A stretch of 64,000 nucleotides of DNA, from NCBI GenBank assembly GCA_033439295.1, contig JAVTLE010000008.1:2728001-2792000 (forward strand), given 5' to 3'. The translations under genes and the position numbers were made by a program. The first letter of the stretch is position 1; the number at the start of each line of letters is the position of its first letter. Below, piece after piece: positions 26,003 to 37,628 of the stretch. The DNA comes from Deuterostichococcus epilithicus. Taxonomy: Eukaryota > Chlorophyta > Trebouxiophyceae > Prasiolales > Stichococcaceae. The notes below the pieces were generated by a model, which searched no databases, had not been told where the DNA came from, and was given only the letters and a program-made list of their open reading frames with translations.

Positions 26003-26689
26003 GGTTTCATGGCGCGCATGAACAGGGCGGCGCATGGACACTGGGCGGCGCCTGAACCCTGGGCAAGATGCTCCGCTGGCCGGCACATGCTCGACTGGGA
26101 CACATCAATTGACGGGATCAGCAATAGGGCCGCCCAGGACCAAAAGTTGACACTCGTACTGGCCGAGGCTGCGGTCGTTGCCAGCATGGGCTGCACACTA
26201 AAAAAACCAATCCATCGAAAATTCATGAGGGCATTGATGGACCTTATGTCCTGCTGCTCAGCGGGTGAGCCACGGTGTCAGGCAGGATGGCCGGCCATGC
26301 CACCGCAGCGGCGCTGTCGCAGCTCGAGGCCTTAGCAATATGGTATACGAATGAACACAGCAATCAGTCACAAATCAGGTTGCAAATTGCTGCTTCGTAT
26401 CATCCGAACATAGGCAGGTGACCAACACGAGGCAAGTATGGCGCTGCTGCAATGGCACGTTCTGGTGCTGATGTGCTGCAGGGGCCAAAAACTTCTGTTC
26501 GGACCATGGCTTGTAGACAGTAATCATTCTCACCCGAGGCGGAACGCGTGTCGATTGAAGGAAGACACGTTCTAGGCTAGGGGATTTGACTGTAGAAACT
26601 TGCCTGCACTGTATCATCGTGTTGTGTTTTGTAGCGAGAGAGAGACCCCCTGCCAGAACCCTAAATCTCGACCTCGGCAGGCGGCCAGC
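26003..26689. other. Intergenic, 3' flank of LITAF-like gene
   Basis: No supportable coding segment. The last part leads into a 5'-truncated mTERF relic and does not match the transit-peptide exon of the intact copies. Confidence 0.35.
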
Positions 26690-27484
26690 ATGGCGGCGCT
26701 GCTGCGCGGGTGGCCACGCTTCCTGGCCTGCGACCCGGCGCAGCTGCGTGACGCCGCCCGCTTCCTGGTCAAGGAGCTGCGCCTGCCCGCTGGCAAAGCA
26801 ACAACCCTGCTGCGCAAATGGCCACGGGTGCTGAGCATGGAGGTAGCGGTCCTGCGGTAGCGGCGGGATGCACTGCAGAACAGCCTGGGCCTGAGTGACG
26901 CCCAGCTGGCGCGTGCGCTGGAGAAGCAGCCGGTGCTTTTCACGCTCACGGCAGCCGGCATGGACCAGCGTGCGACAGCATTGCTGGAGCGGGTTCATGG
27001 CCTTGGCTGGATGCCAGAGGAGCGCTGCCGAGCGGGTGCCCCATGAGCCACTCATCCTGAATAGCAGCATCACGGCACCGCAGACCAACTGTGACCGGCT
27101 GGTGATGGCATGCAGCCCAACATAGCAACAAGCAGCCGCCCTGTGCCGCAGCCGACTGTGCTGACCATCAGCAGTCTGACGACTCCTTCGATGCAGCGCA
27201 AGCTGGACTTCCTGCAAACAGTCAATGGGCGGCGGGTGGCGGCCCTCGCGCAGTCCCCAACGTACATCAACGTACGTCAACGTACATAATGTACTTGCTG
27301 CCGGGTCGCATTGCGCCGTGCACCTACTTCATGCGGGCACGCAGCAGGCCGAGCCTGGCCTACCTTGGGTATGCGCAACCCCGGTTCTGCAAGGCGGGCG
27401 GCTGCACGGATTCGAAGTATAAGCAGTGGGTGGCAGTTGGCGGCTTGGCGACAGACGCCGGAAGGGCGGGCATGGAGTGTCTGA
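26690..27484 (+). pseudogene. 5'-truncated mTERF-like pseudogene
   Basis: Starts inside the first mTERF repeat (MAALLRGWPRFLACDPAQLRD) and runs through LPAGKATTLLRKWPRVLSMEVAVL to an in-frame TAG near 26858, where intact copies have LRQRRD. It continues LGLSDAQLARALEKQPVLFTLTAAG, then breaks frame, and recovers only as YLGYAQPRFCKAGGCTDSKYKQWV near the C-terminus, ending at the stop equivalent to that of the intact copies (27482-27484). The transit-peptide exon and N-terminal third are missing. Its downstream flank to about 28.0 kb still resembles the 3' flank of the tandem units after 57.3 kb. Confidence 0.85.
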
Positions 27485-28410
27485 GCACCGGCAGCAGCAT
27501 GCATATGGTGGCGGCTCCGAGGTGTGTGAGCGTAAAATTGATTACACCAAGGCATGCCCTTATGGGACTGTCCACCCAGCCGTCCAGCAAGCGCGTGTGC
27601 CTGTCAGTGGAGCCGCTGAGTGCGAGCATTAGCCTCCGGGGTGGGTGGCTGACAGCTTCTTTTGACTGACTGCGCGCTCCTTGCATTGGAGACCCTATCC
27701 ATGGGCGCCTTGCAGACGCACTGGCGGGTTACACTAAAAAGGCCACAGCCGCCCTCGGATGAGATACTGACATGGTGGCGGCGGCGCAAGTGCTTGCATA
27801 TCTGACCTGCCGGATCGTGCCCGAGCATCCGACTTGGCTTCCAGGCGTGATGATCTGAGTTGTGGATGGAACCTGCTGTCACTTTGAAACCTGCTGTCGC
27901 TCCTGCTCGCCGGTGGACGCCACAGCACAGCGAATTGCCGCTGCCTTGGCGGCTGCGGTGCAAGACCCATCCTGGCAGGCCGTTTTCGTAGGGGTTTGCC
28001 TGCTTTGTTCACCTGGCTTTGCCGTGTTGCTGAAATTGGTAAGGCAGGCAAGTGAAAGGGATCTTGGCAAACCTAACATGGTTTTCAAAACTGAGCAGCT
28101 GTGTCACAGGCCAATGGGGCAGGTGCCACATACAGTAGCACACAACTGAAGGCCAAAGGAGCAAACCACTGGATGATCTAGGTACAAGCAAGCCTTCCAC
28201 ATGGGCGCGCGGCGGTGTGCAGCCGCAAGCCCAATCGCTTCAGTTCCAGGAACGGCGCCCAAAAGGGTCTGGCCCGAAGGCTACATCGTCAGCTATCTGC
28301 TCGCCCGGCTGCCGCCATCTCTGGTGTGAAGCGCCAGGACCAACCTTCCCCCAATCCCCTGAAGTCCAGTCCACCACTGTAGGGCGGCCCGTCAGGGATT
28401 GGGGTTCCAC
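27485..28410. other. Decayed 3' flank of an mTERF unit
   Basis: Stretches such as GGGTGGCTGACAGCTTC, CGCGCTCCTTGCATTGGAGA and GGCGCCTTGCAGACGCA recur in the flanks of the three tandem mTERF units (near 57.4, 60.45 and 63.45 kb). The duplicated segment therefore included flanking DNA. No gene is supported here. The region from about 28.2 kb is the 3' flank of the zinc-module gene. Confidence 0.6.
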
Positions 28411-28506
28411 GCAGGCGGCCACGCCCCGCTGCAGCTCGTCCACGACCCCGTGAAATGTCAGAACCGATTTTCCTCCAGCCCCAGTCCACCGCTGCAAGGC
28501 GGCCCG

Positions 28507-31500
28507 TCAGGCGGCCACGCCCCGCTGCAGCTCGTCCACGTCCACGGTGATGTTCATGTCGTCGTCGTTGTCCATGAACACCGGGCTGCCCGCCTGCGCA
28601 GTCGAGGGTGCAGGCACACTCATGTACGACAAAGTTGGTGTCGCGCCTCTGCGGTGGTCAGCTGCACAGAGGGTGGCCGCCCGCCTGTGCGGCAGGAGCC
28701 CGATGGCTTTTCAGCACAATCGGCGGGTGTGACTCGGCAAACGAAACTGTGTGCACAGCCGCAGGCTGCCTCCAGCACAGATGCCTTTTGCCTCGTCGCA
28801 CTGCACAGGGTGTTTAGGGTTTAGGGTTCGACTGGCCACAACCGACATCGCAGCGTGCACGCTCAACTGCAAGAACGACCTGACTGCGCAGCTGCTGGTC
28901 AAGTCGGCACGGGTGGTGTGCATGCCTCCAAGCCAGGTCGCCAAGGCAATCGCCAACGCAACCGCGGGCCCGGGCGCGGCGGCGGTCAGCAGACGAGGCC
29001 ATCGGCCAGAGCAGGATGAGGCGGGCGCCATACAAGCCTAGGCCCCATACAAGGTATCAAGGTAAATTTATGGGCGCCCCTGCGCTCACCTGCTGCTGCC
29101 CCGGCTGCTGCTGCGGCGGCTGTTGGAGGGGCGCCTGCTGCTGCTGCTGCTGCTGCGGGTGCGCCACCTGCTGCTGCGGCGGCACCGCCTGGGCGTACCC
29201 GCCGCCGGCCAGCTGCTGCTGTGGCTGCAGCTGCGCCATGCTGCCCGGCAGCGGCTGCAGTGGCGGCAGGCCCTCTGCCTGCATTTCAGGGTGTCAGGGT
29301 GGGTCGTGCTCAGATTCTAGTTGAGTATCGTATCACAGAGTGTGTTGGACGTGTCCACAGCCGAGCGTTTGAGACTCGGCTGCGGCGACCTGAGCGATCT
29401 GAGGTTTTTTGACCTCGAGTCCGTGCTGCACCATGTTATACAGAAGCCGTCTCGTCGCCTCCCGCTGGCACAGCTGCGACACGAGTAGCAACCCGACCAC
29501 GGTGCTGTCGAGCCAGTGTGGCCAACAACATTCTGGTACATTACACCGCCTGCTGCGCCGACAGCTGCATGACTGAGCGACCCACCTGCCGCGCCAGCAC
29601 CGCTGCGTGCTGCTGCTGAAACTGTTCCAGCATCTCTGGCGGCAGCACCGCCCCCGGCGCCAGGCCCAGCCGCGCCGCAGCCAGCGCCGCGTTGCCGGGC
29701 ACATCCGCTGCCTGCGGCCCGGGAACAGCACGTTCAACACTTAACAATTAGTAATCCTGGGGTCATTCTGATGAATTGACACACGGCAGCTGCGCCCCTG
29801 GCGCCAGGTCCAGCCACTTTGCTCTGTCTTCGGAGGAGGCGAGATTAGTATTCATGTCTTTCAGCTATATAGATAAGCCTATTCCCTTGCCCCTGTCTGC
29901 TGAGATCATGCCTGCGCCAGGACAGGCAGGGGTGTCAGTCGCCGGGGGAAATCTCATCCTGCTGCACACGTTCCTGGTTTTCACAGAATCGTTGCCAGAC
30001 CTTTAAAGACACATCACCGTCTGCCTTGAAAGAAATCAGGAACTCGAAAGAGATTTCTGTTGCACCTGCGCCAAGACGGCCAGGTTGTCGGGGGCCAGTG
30101 GCATGTCGCCCTGCTCCAGCTGCTCCCGCTTGCGGGTGGACTCGGAGCGCCGCCGGCGCCGCATGTACTCGTGCACGCACGCCTTGCAGCGGAACTGCAG
30201 GCCGTCCGCCTTGGTCTTGTCGCGGTTGAACTCCCCCGCCGGCTTGTTCTCGTTGCACTTGGTGCAGACCTGCAGCGGGTGGGCGATTTCATTGTATTTG
30301 ACTTTTTCATCAAAAGGGGTCAACCCAGAGCCGGGACATCAGCACGCAGAGCCGGGCGAGCTTGTCGGTTGGGGTGGTCACGCGCTCGCCGGCTTCTGCT
30401 CGTTGCACTCGGTGCGCACGTGTGGAGACAGCAGGGGGTGGGGCGCCAGGGGGTGAGAGGAGAGCAATATGTTTCGATAATCAAACGTCAGCGCACAGAA
30501 ACTAGCAGCAGGCAGAGCAGCTGCGAACTGGACACTCGCCTTGAACTCGACGGTGGGCTCCTGGATGTTGTGCCGCACGCGAGGCTTGCGGTTGACTTCC
30601 GCCTGCTCGTCGGAGCAGCGCTTGCACTTGCCGAACAGGCCGTCCGCGTTGGTGCGGTTGCGGTAGAACTGGTCCGCCGGCTTGTCCACATTGCAGGAGC
30701 GGCACACCTGCAGTGTTTACGAGGCTTTTGGAGGCGAGCAAGGGCTTTGAGAGTTTGAATTTGATGACTCTGACCACAGTCCTTGCGGTAGCCCAAGTGC
30801 CCTGCGCTTTCAGGAGACTGCGGTGGGCGGGCGGGCGAGAGCACCCCTACACCCTAAATCCCAACTGCGGGGCCCCAGCGGCAGTGTTGGAAACATGCCA
30901 CCAAGTTGCACGACTAATAGAGATGTGTGGTACTGCCAGGTGGTCACGGCTAGCACGACCAGCACAGAGAAAGAGACAGAAGGTGACCGAAGGGTCATCC
31001 GCAACAAAGCTTCAATATGTAGAACACAGACCTGTGAGGTTACAGTGGGCTCCCGGATCGACTCGTTGCGCATCCTGGCGTCACGTCACAGCACAGAAGG
31101 CGTGAAGCCGCTGAAGCAGGCTTTCCCTCTGAACTCTCAGGAGGTATATATATATATATATCGTGCCTTGTGGTCCACGGTGGGCTCCGGGTTGAAGTGC
31201 TTGCGCGTGGCATTGGCAATCTTGACGGCGCACGACTTGCAGTTGCTCGCCAGGCCGTCGCTGCTGCTCTTGATGTGGTAAAACTCGTCCGCCGGCTTGA
31301 TCTCGTCGCACTTCCTGCAGGCGGGGAGTCGGGATGTGGATGTCAGCGCCATGCTTTCGGATTGCCAGGTATGGCTGACACAGCTGCAAAAGGGCAGCTG
31401 CTGCTCGCGCCCGGGCGTGAGATACACACGGTCTAGGCACGTGACACGGCAGAGCACTTGAGACGGCAGCAAGCAAGTCCACCGGTCTCCCAGAACGCAC

Positions 31501-34500
31501 GTTCAGTGGCGGAAAAGCACAGAGTCACTCGCAGTGCTTCTCCGACTTTGTGGGCTGGTAGGCAAAACCAGGCCCAGCAGGTTCAATACATGAATCAGGA
31601 CACGACCATCCACCAACCATCAGATCCCACAAAGCATCTGGCTCAACCACAGACGGAGTCGTGGCTCAGTCTGCGTCGATGAGTCCCCAGAATGTCATGT
31701 TGTAGCGGCCGCGGAGCGCGGCGGCAGCAGTGCTGTTCAGTCTCCACATCACCAAAAGCAGGTATTCGGTAGCGGAGTGAGCAGGACTCACTTGCAGTGC
31801 TTCTCCGTCTTGGTGGGCTGCGTCACGTTGTAGCGCGTCCCCGAGCGCGGCGGCAGCAGGCCGTCGGGCCCCGGCAGCGCGGCGCCCTTGCCGGCGCCGC
31901 ACTCCCGGCAGAAGGTGGTCAGCCCGTCCTCCACCAGCTGGTTGAAGTAGAAGGCCTCCTGCGCCTTGGTCGTGCGGCACTTGCTGCGGAGACACGGAGG
32001 GAACGAGACTGTACGAGATGGACGATGAATGGGACACCATTAGATAAGTCATCAGCAGATAGGACATCGATAAAGAGGGCAATAGGAAAAGAAGGTGGTT
32101 TGCCCATCCTATGCCAGCCGGAGTGCGAGGCCCGCAACTGCAATCTCACGGGAGCCACACGCCCGGCGCTGTGATTGGCTAGTCGTGCGATAGCTGCCGC
32201 AAGCAGTGGAACACGTGAATTCTCAGGAAAGGCGGGCCGTGTGTGGCGATTAGGCCGCGGCGGCCAGTGGCGATTGCTGCATGCGGGGAAGGAAGCAAGG
32301 AGCTGCAAGGCGTGTGAGGCTGCTGGGGAACGTGAGCACGATCGGGAAAGATTCGACAAGGGATGGCAGCGGGGGCTGCGGACGTGCTGCATCTGACACA
32401 GACTGAGCCCGCCCCTGCCCGGACGTGACCCCATGCTGGAAGGGGCTTGGCCGCCGCTCGCAGGCGGCGCACCAGACTCCCAGAGCAGCTGACGATCTGA
32501 TAAGGCATGGTGGCCGAGGCCTCAGGTAATTGAGAACACCGCGTACCGGCAGGTCTTCTCCTTGGCTGCGTGCTCCGGCAGGCAGCGCACCCGCTTCTCC
32601 TGGCCAGCGCGCACGCACCGCTTGCACTGCGAGTGCAGGCCTGACGACAGGTACTTGGACGCATAGAACTCGGTCTTGGGCTTCTCCTCGTTGCACTTGG
32701 AGCACGTCTGCAGCGCAACAAAATGCTCGTCAGCAATTTTTCGATTGAATGAAAATGGAGAGACTCTGGAGCTGCAGGTTGTTCTCCCGAACAGATGCAA
32801 CGTTCAGGTCGCAGGCGGCATGCATGGGGGCAGTGAACAGGCAGATCCGAAAGCCGCTGCCCCAGCCTGCTGGCTGCTGGCCGGTCGCTAGGCGGGGTAG
32901 CGTGACGTTTGCAGGGCGAGGTCTGTGGCGACCCGGATTTGTTTGCAGCCGGTTCTGCTACGGTTCTGCCAATCGAATGAGCCGCCAACCCCGCAAGTCT
33001 GCTGTTGAGCCTCAATGAGTCAATGGTGAAGCAGCAACGAGCAGGGAGCATGTATGATGGGGAATCAGTCGGCCAAACGACAGCACAGCATCTCTCGGTT
33101 GTCTGCGCCGCACCTTGGTCTCGCTGGCGGCCTTGCCGAGGCGGCCCTCACCCGCGCGCGCGTGGCAGGCCTTGCACTGCTGATAGAGGCCGTCCTTCGA
33201 GTAGGTATACCGGTAGAAGTCGCCCGCCGGCTTGGTCTCGTGGCACGACCTGCATGGAGGAGGAGGTGCGATGGTCGAGGTTCGACTCTGGGGCATAAGG
33301 TATCCTAGGCGGTGGGGCGGAGTCGCTCAGCAATATGGTTTGCGAGACTCGACCTGCAGTGGCACAGGCTCCACCATCGAAAGAGGATAACCCTTGGGTC
33401 GCCGGAGCGGGTGTGTGACGCCTCGAGCCTGAGCTGTTGGCGTCGTGCCCCGCCTCAACGGCAGCCGCCGACCGCTGCAGCAGACAGCAAGGGTCGTCCG
33501 CAGGCTTGGCGTGGGAGCCAGCATGCGGGGCGGCACGTCAGACTCCAGCAGCGCCGCAGAGTCCAGGGATCCCAGCGGCTGCCGCAGTATCCGGGCGGAT
33601 CTTCAACAGGGACACGAGCGCTGGCCGCCTCCGGCGGCGCTGCGGGGAGCAGACTGCCTGAGGTACGCCACCTGGCACTGGAACCCTCGAGCATTAGCAG
33701 CAAGATGGCAGGGGCGTTGCAGTTTCATTTTGCAACTGGGCGAGTAGAAATCGCACCGGCAGGCCTTCTCGGCGACAGTAGGCTCCAGGACTCGCATCTT
33801 CTTGGCGCGCTTCTCCTTCTCGTAGTGCGCGCAGCAGGCCTTGCACCGGGTGTCGTGCTTGTCCGCGTTGGAGTTGTTGACGTGGAACTCCTCCAGCATC
33901 TTTGCGACGCCGCAGAGCCTGAAAAGACAGAAACAGAAGAAGGAGTTGTTTCCGTGTGAAGGGTCTGGCGTATCGTGAAAGGTCTGATTGTGAAGGGTCT
34001 GATGTCTTTTTCGTCCGCATCGGGGCTTTTGACATGACACTCCTCCTCCAGCACCCTGGCCATGCTGCACAGTCTGCAGGCAGCAAGACCAACGATGCAA
34101 CAAGTCGTGCAGACCAGTGCCACACCGGCAGCGCTGCGCCGCGCCACCACAACCCCAGCGGCAAGGCTGCACTTCAGCAACGGATTACGAAAACTACAAC
34201 TGCAGATGCTGATCTATGAGCCCCTCGTCGGCAGCGTCGGCGGAGAAGACGTTCCTATCAGAAACAAACTAAAAATGCAATTGCAAGCTGGACGTGAGTG
34301 CGGCCATTATATCGAGCTCAAGACTGGAAAATGCATGCCTATCTACTGCCTACGCGTGTTCATCTGTCACAGACATCGAGTCGGATGCACGCCTGGACAG
34401 GTTGGTGAGTCGCTGTCCACGGCATCAAGTGAAGCAGGAATGCCCACCAGCTAAACGTCTCACTGGCTGACAGAACCATCCAAACAAGGACAGCGCCAGC

Positions 34501-35054
34501 TACTTCTGACTGGGGCAGGGCCCATGCAACCCAAGGCGTCTCCCAGAAAAACATTCACTGAAACCGATGCAAAGACTCGAGCCCGACTTCAGCACACCTG
34601 CACATCTTGGCGAGTCCGTTGTCCACGCCATCGGGCGGCACCGGGATGCGCGGCGCCTGCGGCGGGTAGGGGCAGCGCTCCTGCTGCGCAAACTGCTGCT
34701 GCTGCTGCGAGCATGAAGAGCGTTTTTTGAAGGATAGCGAGGCAGTCGGGGCGGTATCACTTGGGGGGCCCGCACCCTAGGACGGACGGAGCCCCACCCT
34801 GTGCACACAAGCTGGGCCTGACTCTCACCGCTGAGCCATGCGGTGATGCCAGCCTGCCTGTTCGACTCAGCAGAGAGTAGGAAACATAGGAAAGGGCGTC
34901 TTTCATCCAAGAAATCCTACCATGCCATATGCACCGCCCGCCGCAGGGTCGGCAGCGGCTGCCGCCGCGTTCGGGTCGGCGGCGGCGCCGGCCGCCGCCG
35001 GTTGCTGAGGCGCCAGCTGCTGCTGCTGCCCGGCTGCAGCCGCCGCAGCCTGGG

Positions 35055-35098
<44 letters not shown>

Positions 35099-36219
35099 AG
35101 TGCCGCCAGCTGTGCCACATGAGCCTGCATCTGTGCCTGCATCTCGGGCGTCATCTCCTGCTCCTGCTGCTGTGGCGGCTGCGGCTGCGGTTCCAGCTGC
35201 AGCTGCAGCTGCTGCTGCACCTGCTGGACACATGGTGGAGTGCAACAGTCAGTATGGATGCCGGCAATGGGGACACTCAACATTCGGGGTGTGCACATTG
35301 CAACTGTTCGGGCCCCTGACTAGACACAAGATCAGTGCAGCTGAATGAGCTGAGCACTCGAGGTGCAGCCGCATGTCATGGCAGACCCCACCAAGATGCT
35401 GCATGCAAATCAAGCTGCGGCTGCATGGCGAGCCCCAACCTGCAGCTGGGGCGGCGCGCCGCCGGCGCCCTCGAAGCCCGTCATGGCCGCCTGTTGCGGG
35501 TCGTACGCCGCCTGCTGGCCGTACTGTGCGGCCGGCACCTGCGGCTGCTGCTGGTACACGCCAGCGCTCTGCGGTGCCCCACAGCACGATCCGTAAAAAA
35601 TAATCGTTTGTGGTGCCCTTCTTTTTCACGCTTGTCCACCAAAGCAGGGCGTGCGGTTGTTTGTGGGTTTGCCAGGTGTGCAAGCGCATGCGGCGGCATC
35701 GAGTGCAGCAATGCAGGTGCAGCACCGCCTCGGCTCATTTGCGGTGAGCGGCCCAAGCGTGGTGCACGCGCCAGTGCACTAGCGGCTCTGAGAACTGTGC
35801 GGAGGCGATGCAATGGCAGTGTGAAGGTCGGGTAAAGGACTTTCGTGCGAGCAAGAGCCAGCACCCTATGCACCCCACACCTGCGGCATTGCGCCGAGGT
35901 TTAGCTGCGAAGCATCCGCTGGCAGCTGGCCCTGTGCAGCAGGCTGCGCAAGAGATGCCGGTGCGACGGGCGCCTGCTGCTGTGGCTGCGCCTGCTGCAC
36001 GCCGCCCCCTGGGTCGGCGGTCTGCAGCGAGGCCGCCCACGCCCCTGGGTTTGAGGCTGCAACCAGGCGTTGCATGGGCATTGTCAGCTTCCGTACGTCT
36101 TCTTGTACATCCGAATATGCGGTTTGAAGAGGGGCCTCGACGGTTTCAATGTTGGCAATCTGCGGCAGGGTCGCTGGCGACGCCGTGTACTGCATGCAAA
36201 GCACGCATGCCCAGTCCAT
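28507..36219 (-). CDS. Gln-rich protein with seven tandem C2C2 zinc modules
   Basis: Fourteen phase-consistent minus-strand exons: 36219-35881, 35568-35440, 35223-34921, 34704-34597, 33918-33757, 33249-33114, 32707-32547, 31983-31792, 31314-31164, 30707-30534, 30269-30066, 29711-29586, 29278-29090, 28593-28507 (about 819 residues; boundaries of the fourth exon may be off by one). The N-terminus is Gln/Ala-rich with one poly-Gln run. Exons 5-11 each carry one module of the form C-x2-C-x4-K-x4-FY-x7-DGL-x2-C-K-x-C, for example CNEEKPKTEFY...GLHSQCKRC and CNVDKPADQFY...GLFGKCKRC. In five modules the first Cys is in or next to the previous exon's last codon. Gln-rich exons follow, then an acidic end (MDNDDDMNITVDVDELQ). 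The pattern suggests zinc-mediated nucleic-acid or protein binding; I know no named family with this array. The donor after exon 9 is not canonical. Confidence 0.78.
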
Positions 36220-37628
36220 CAGCCAGGCCCCTGCCTAAAACATGGGCCCGGCGGATCGATTCAACGCACGTATTTCACTTAGGCTTGTGGACCAAGTCAA
36301 CATGTCAAGACAGAAAGGTACAGCACCGCACCTGGCTCCGCCATGATGAAAAGCGGCCGGCTGTGGCGCCGGGTGCTTCCGATGTTTGCTGAGGATGAGG
36401 CGAGCTCGACCTGCATCAAAACCAGACTTCAGGCTGTGCCACCGTTGTGTTTCACCGACCTCGGACCTGGAAAGGTGGAACACAGGGGCATGAACAGTGC
36501 TGCCAGGACTGCCACAAGCTGGGAATTGCTGAGTCCTGAGCCTGTATCCGGAGCCGTACCCGGGCGGGTCTGGTCCGGCAAGAACGAAGAACAGCATCTC
36601 GGCGGTGCCAGTCGTGCTGCCTTTCCCAGTGAATCCTACCACCAACTCGCAGCGACCAAGACATCAGGGGTTCGGAGGGGAGCTAAGCGGCGAGGGCGAC
36701 AGCCCGCGGCCGCAGCGGCCCGCAGCACAGCCTGCAGTAACCCCTTGCGCAGGTAAAAATGCCCGCGGCAACAAGCGCCTGCGACCGCTGTCCGGCCCGG
36801 CGAAGCCAATATTCGTCGAGCAGGGCGCTCGGCACAGTCACAGGCTTGCGAACAAAACGACGTCACGGGGTGGCTCCCTTCAACGGGGGTGGCTCGCTCG
36901 GCGAGTCTGTCAACACGCTAGTGCGCGGCGGACACCGATCTGCGGGCGCGCACCGCCGCAGGCTGCAGCGAGAGTCCAAGGGTGTATCGCTCATTCGTGA
37001 AGGGACCCAACGGCTTTTCAGCGCCCAGCGCAACTGCTCACAGCGCCGGCAGAGGACCGGCCCGCACAAGCTGTGTCCGGTAGGTCCCACCTTCAATATG
37101 AGCGCTGCCTCGACCGCCGGGAGTACCCGGCCTGTCGCAGTCCCAGGCACTGTTGCGCTGGGTGCGGTGCCCCGATTGCGCCCGAGCTGCGCCAAGTCTG
37201 GTAGCCGCGCGCGCTGCCACTTCTCCAAGCAGCCGTTGGCAGCGTTAACTCTCGTTGTCTGTGATCTTGCTGTTGTTGCGCACGGTTGAAACATAATTTA
37301 GGCCTACCGGGGGAACCTTCATGAACAAACCCCTTGCAAAACCCTTCCTGGTTCCTGCTGTGCATGCTGGCTGAGTTTGCCGGAGCAGTTGCAGGCTCAT
37401 ATGGTGCTGAGGGTGCAGTTGGTGAAGCTGGTATATTTCGGACATATATTTCTGCTCGCTCAACCCAATCACATGTTGGCAGTGTCACGGACAATCCTGC
37501 AGCCTGGACGAAATCTCGGAACACGTGCATGCACCCATTACATACCGGTCTACAAAACGTTTCAGACTCTGCGACCACACCGCTGCCGCGACAAGCCATC
37601 TATCTTTCGTTCCAGCGGGCTTTGCCGC
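36220..37628. other. Divergent intergenic region
   Basis: Separates the 5' ends of the zinc-module gene (minus) and the ADP-ribosylglycohydrolase gene (plus). Open stretches near 36340-36760 and 36600-37000 have mixed signals in several frames but no splice-supported model or recognisable domain. I leave them uncalled. It should hold both promoters. Confidence 0.4.

Noticed and set aside
28826-29030. Open stretch on the plus strand with Cys-containing text (TLNCKNDLTAQLLVKSARVV) inside the last intron of the zinc-module gene
   Set aside because: It reads open on both strands, has no start codon or splice partners, and lies wholly in an intron; too little support.
36343-36756. 137-codon frame starting with ATG in the divergent spacer
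   Set aside because: Low-complexity tail and no splice or family evidence; a matching open frame exists on the opposite strand.
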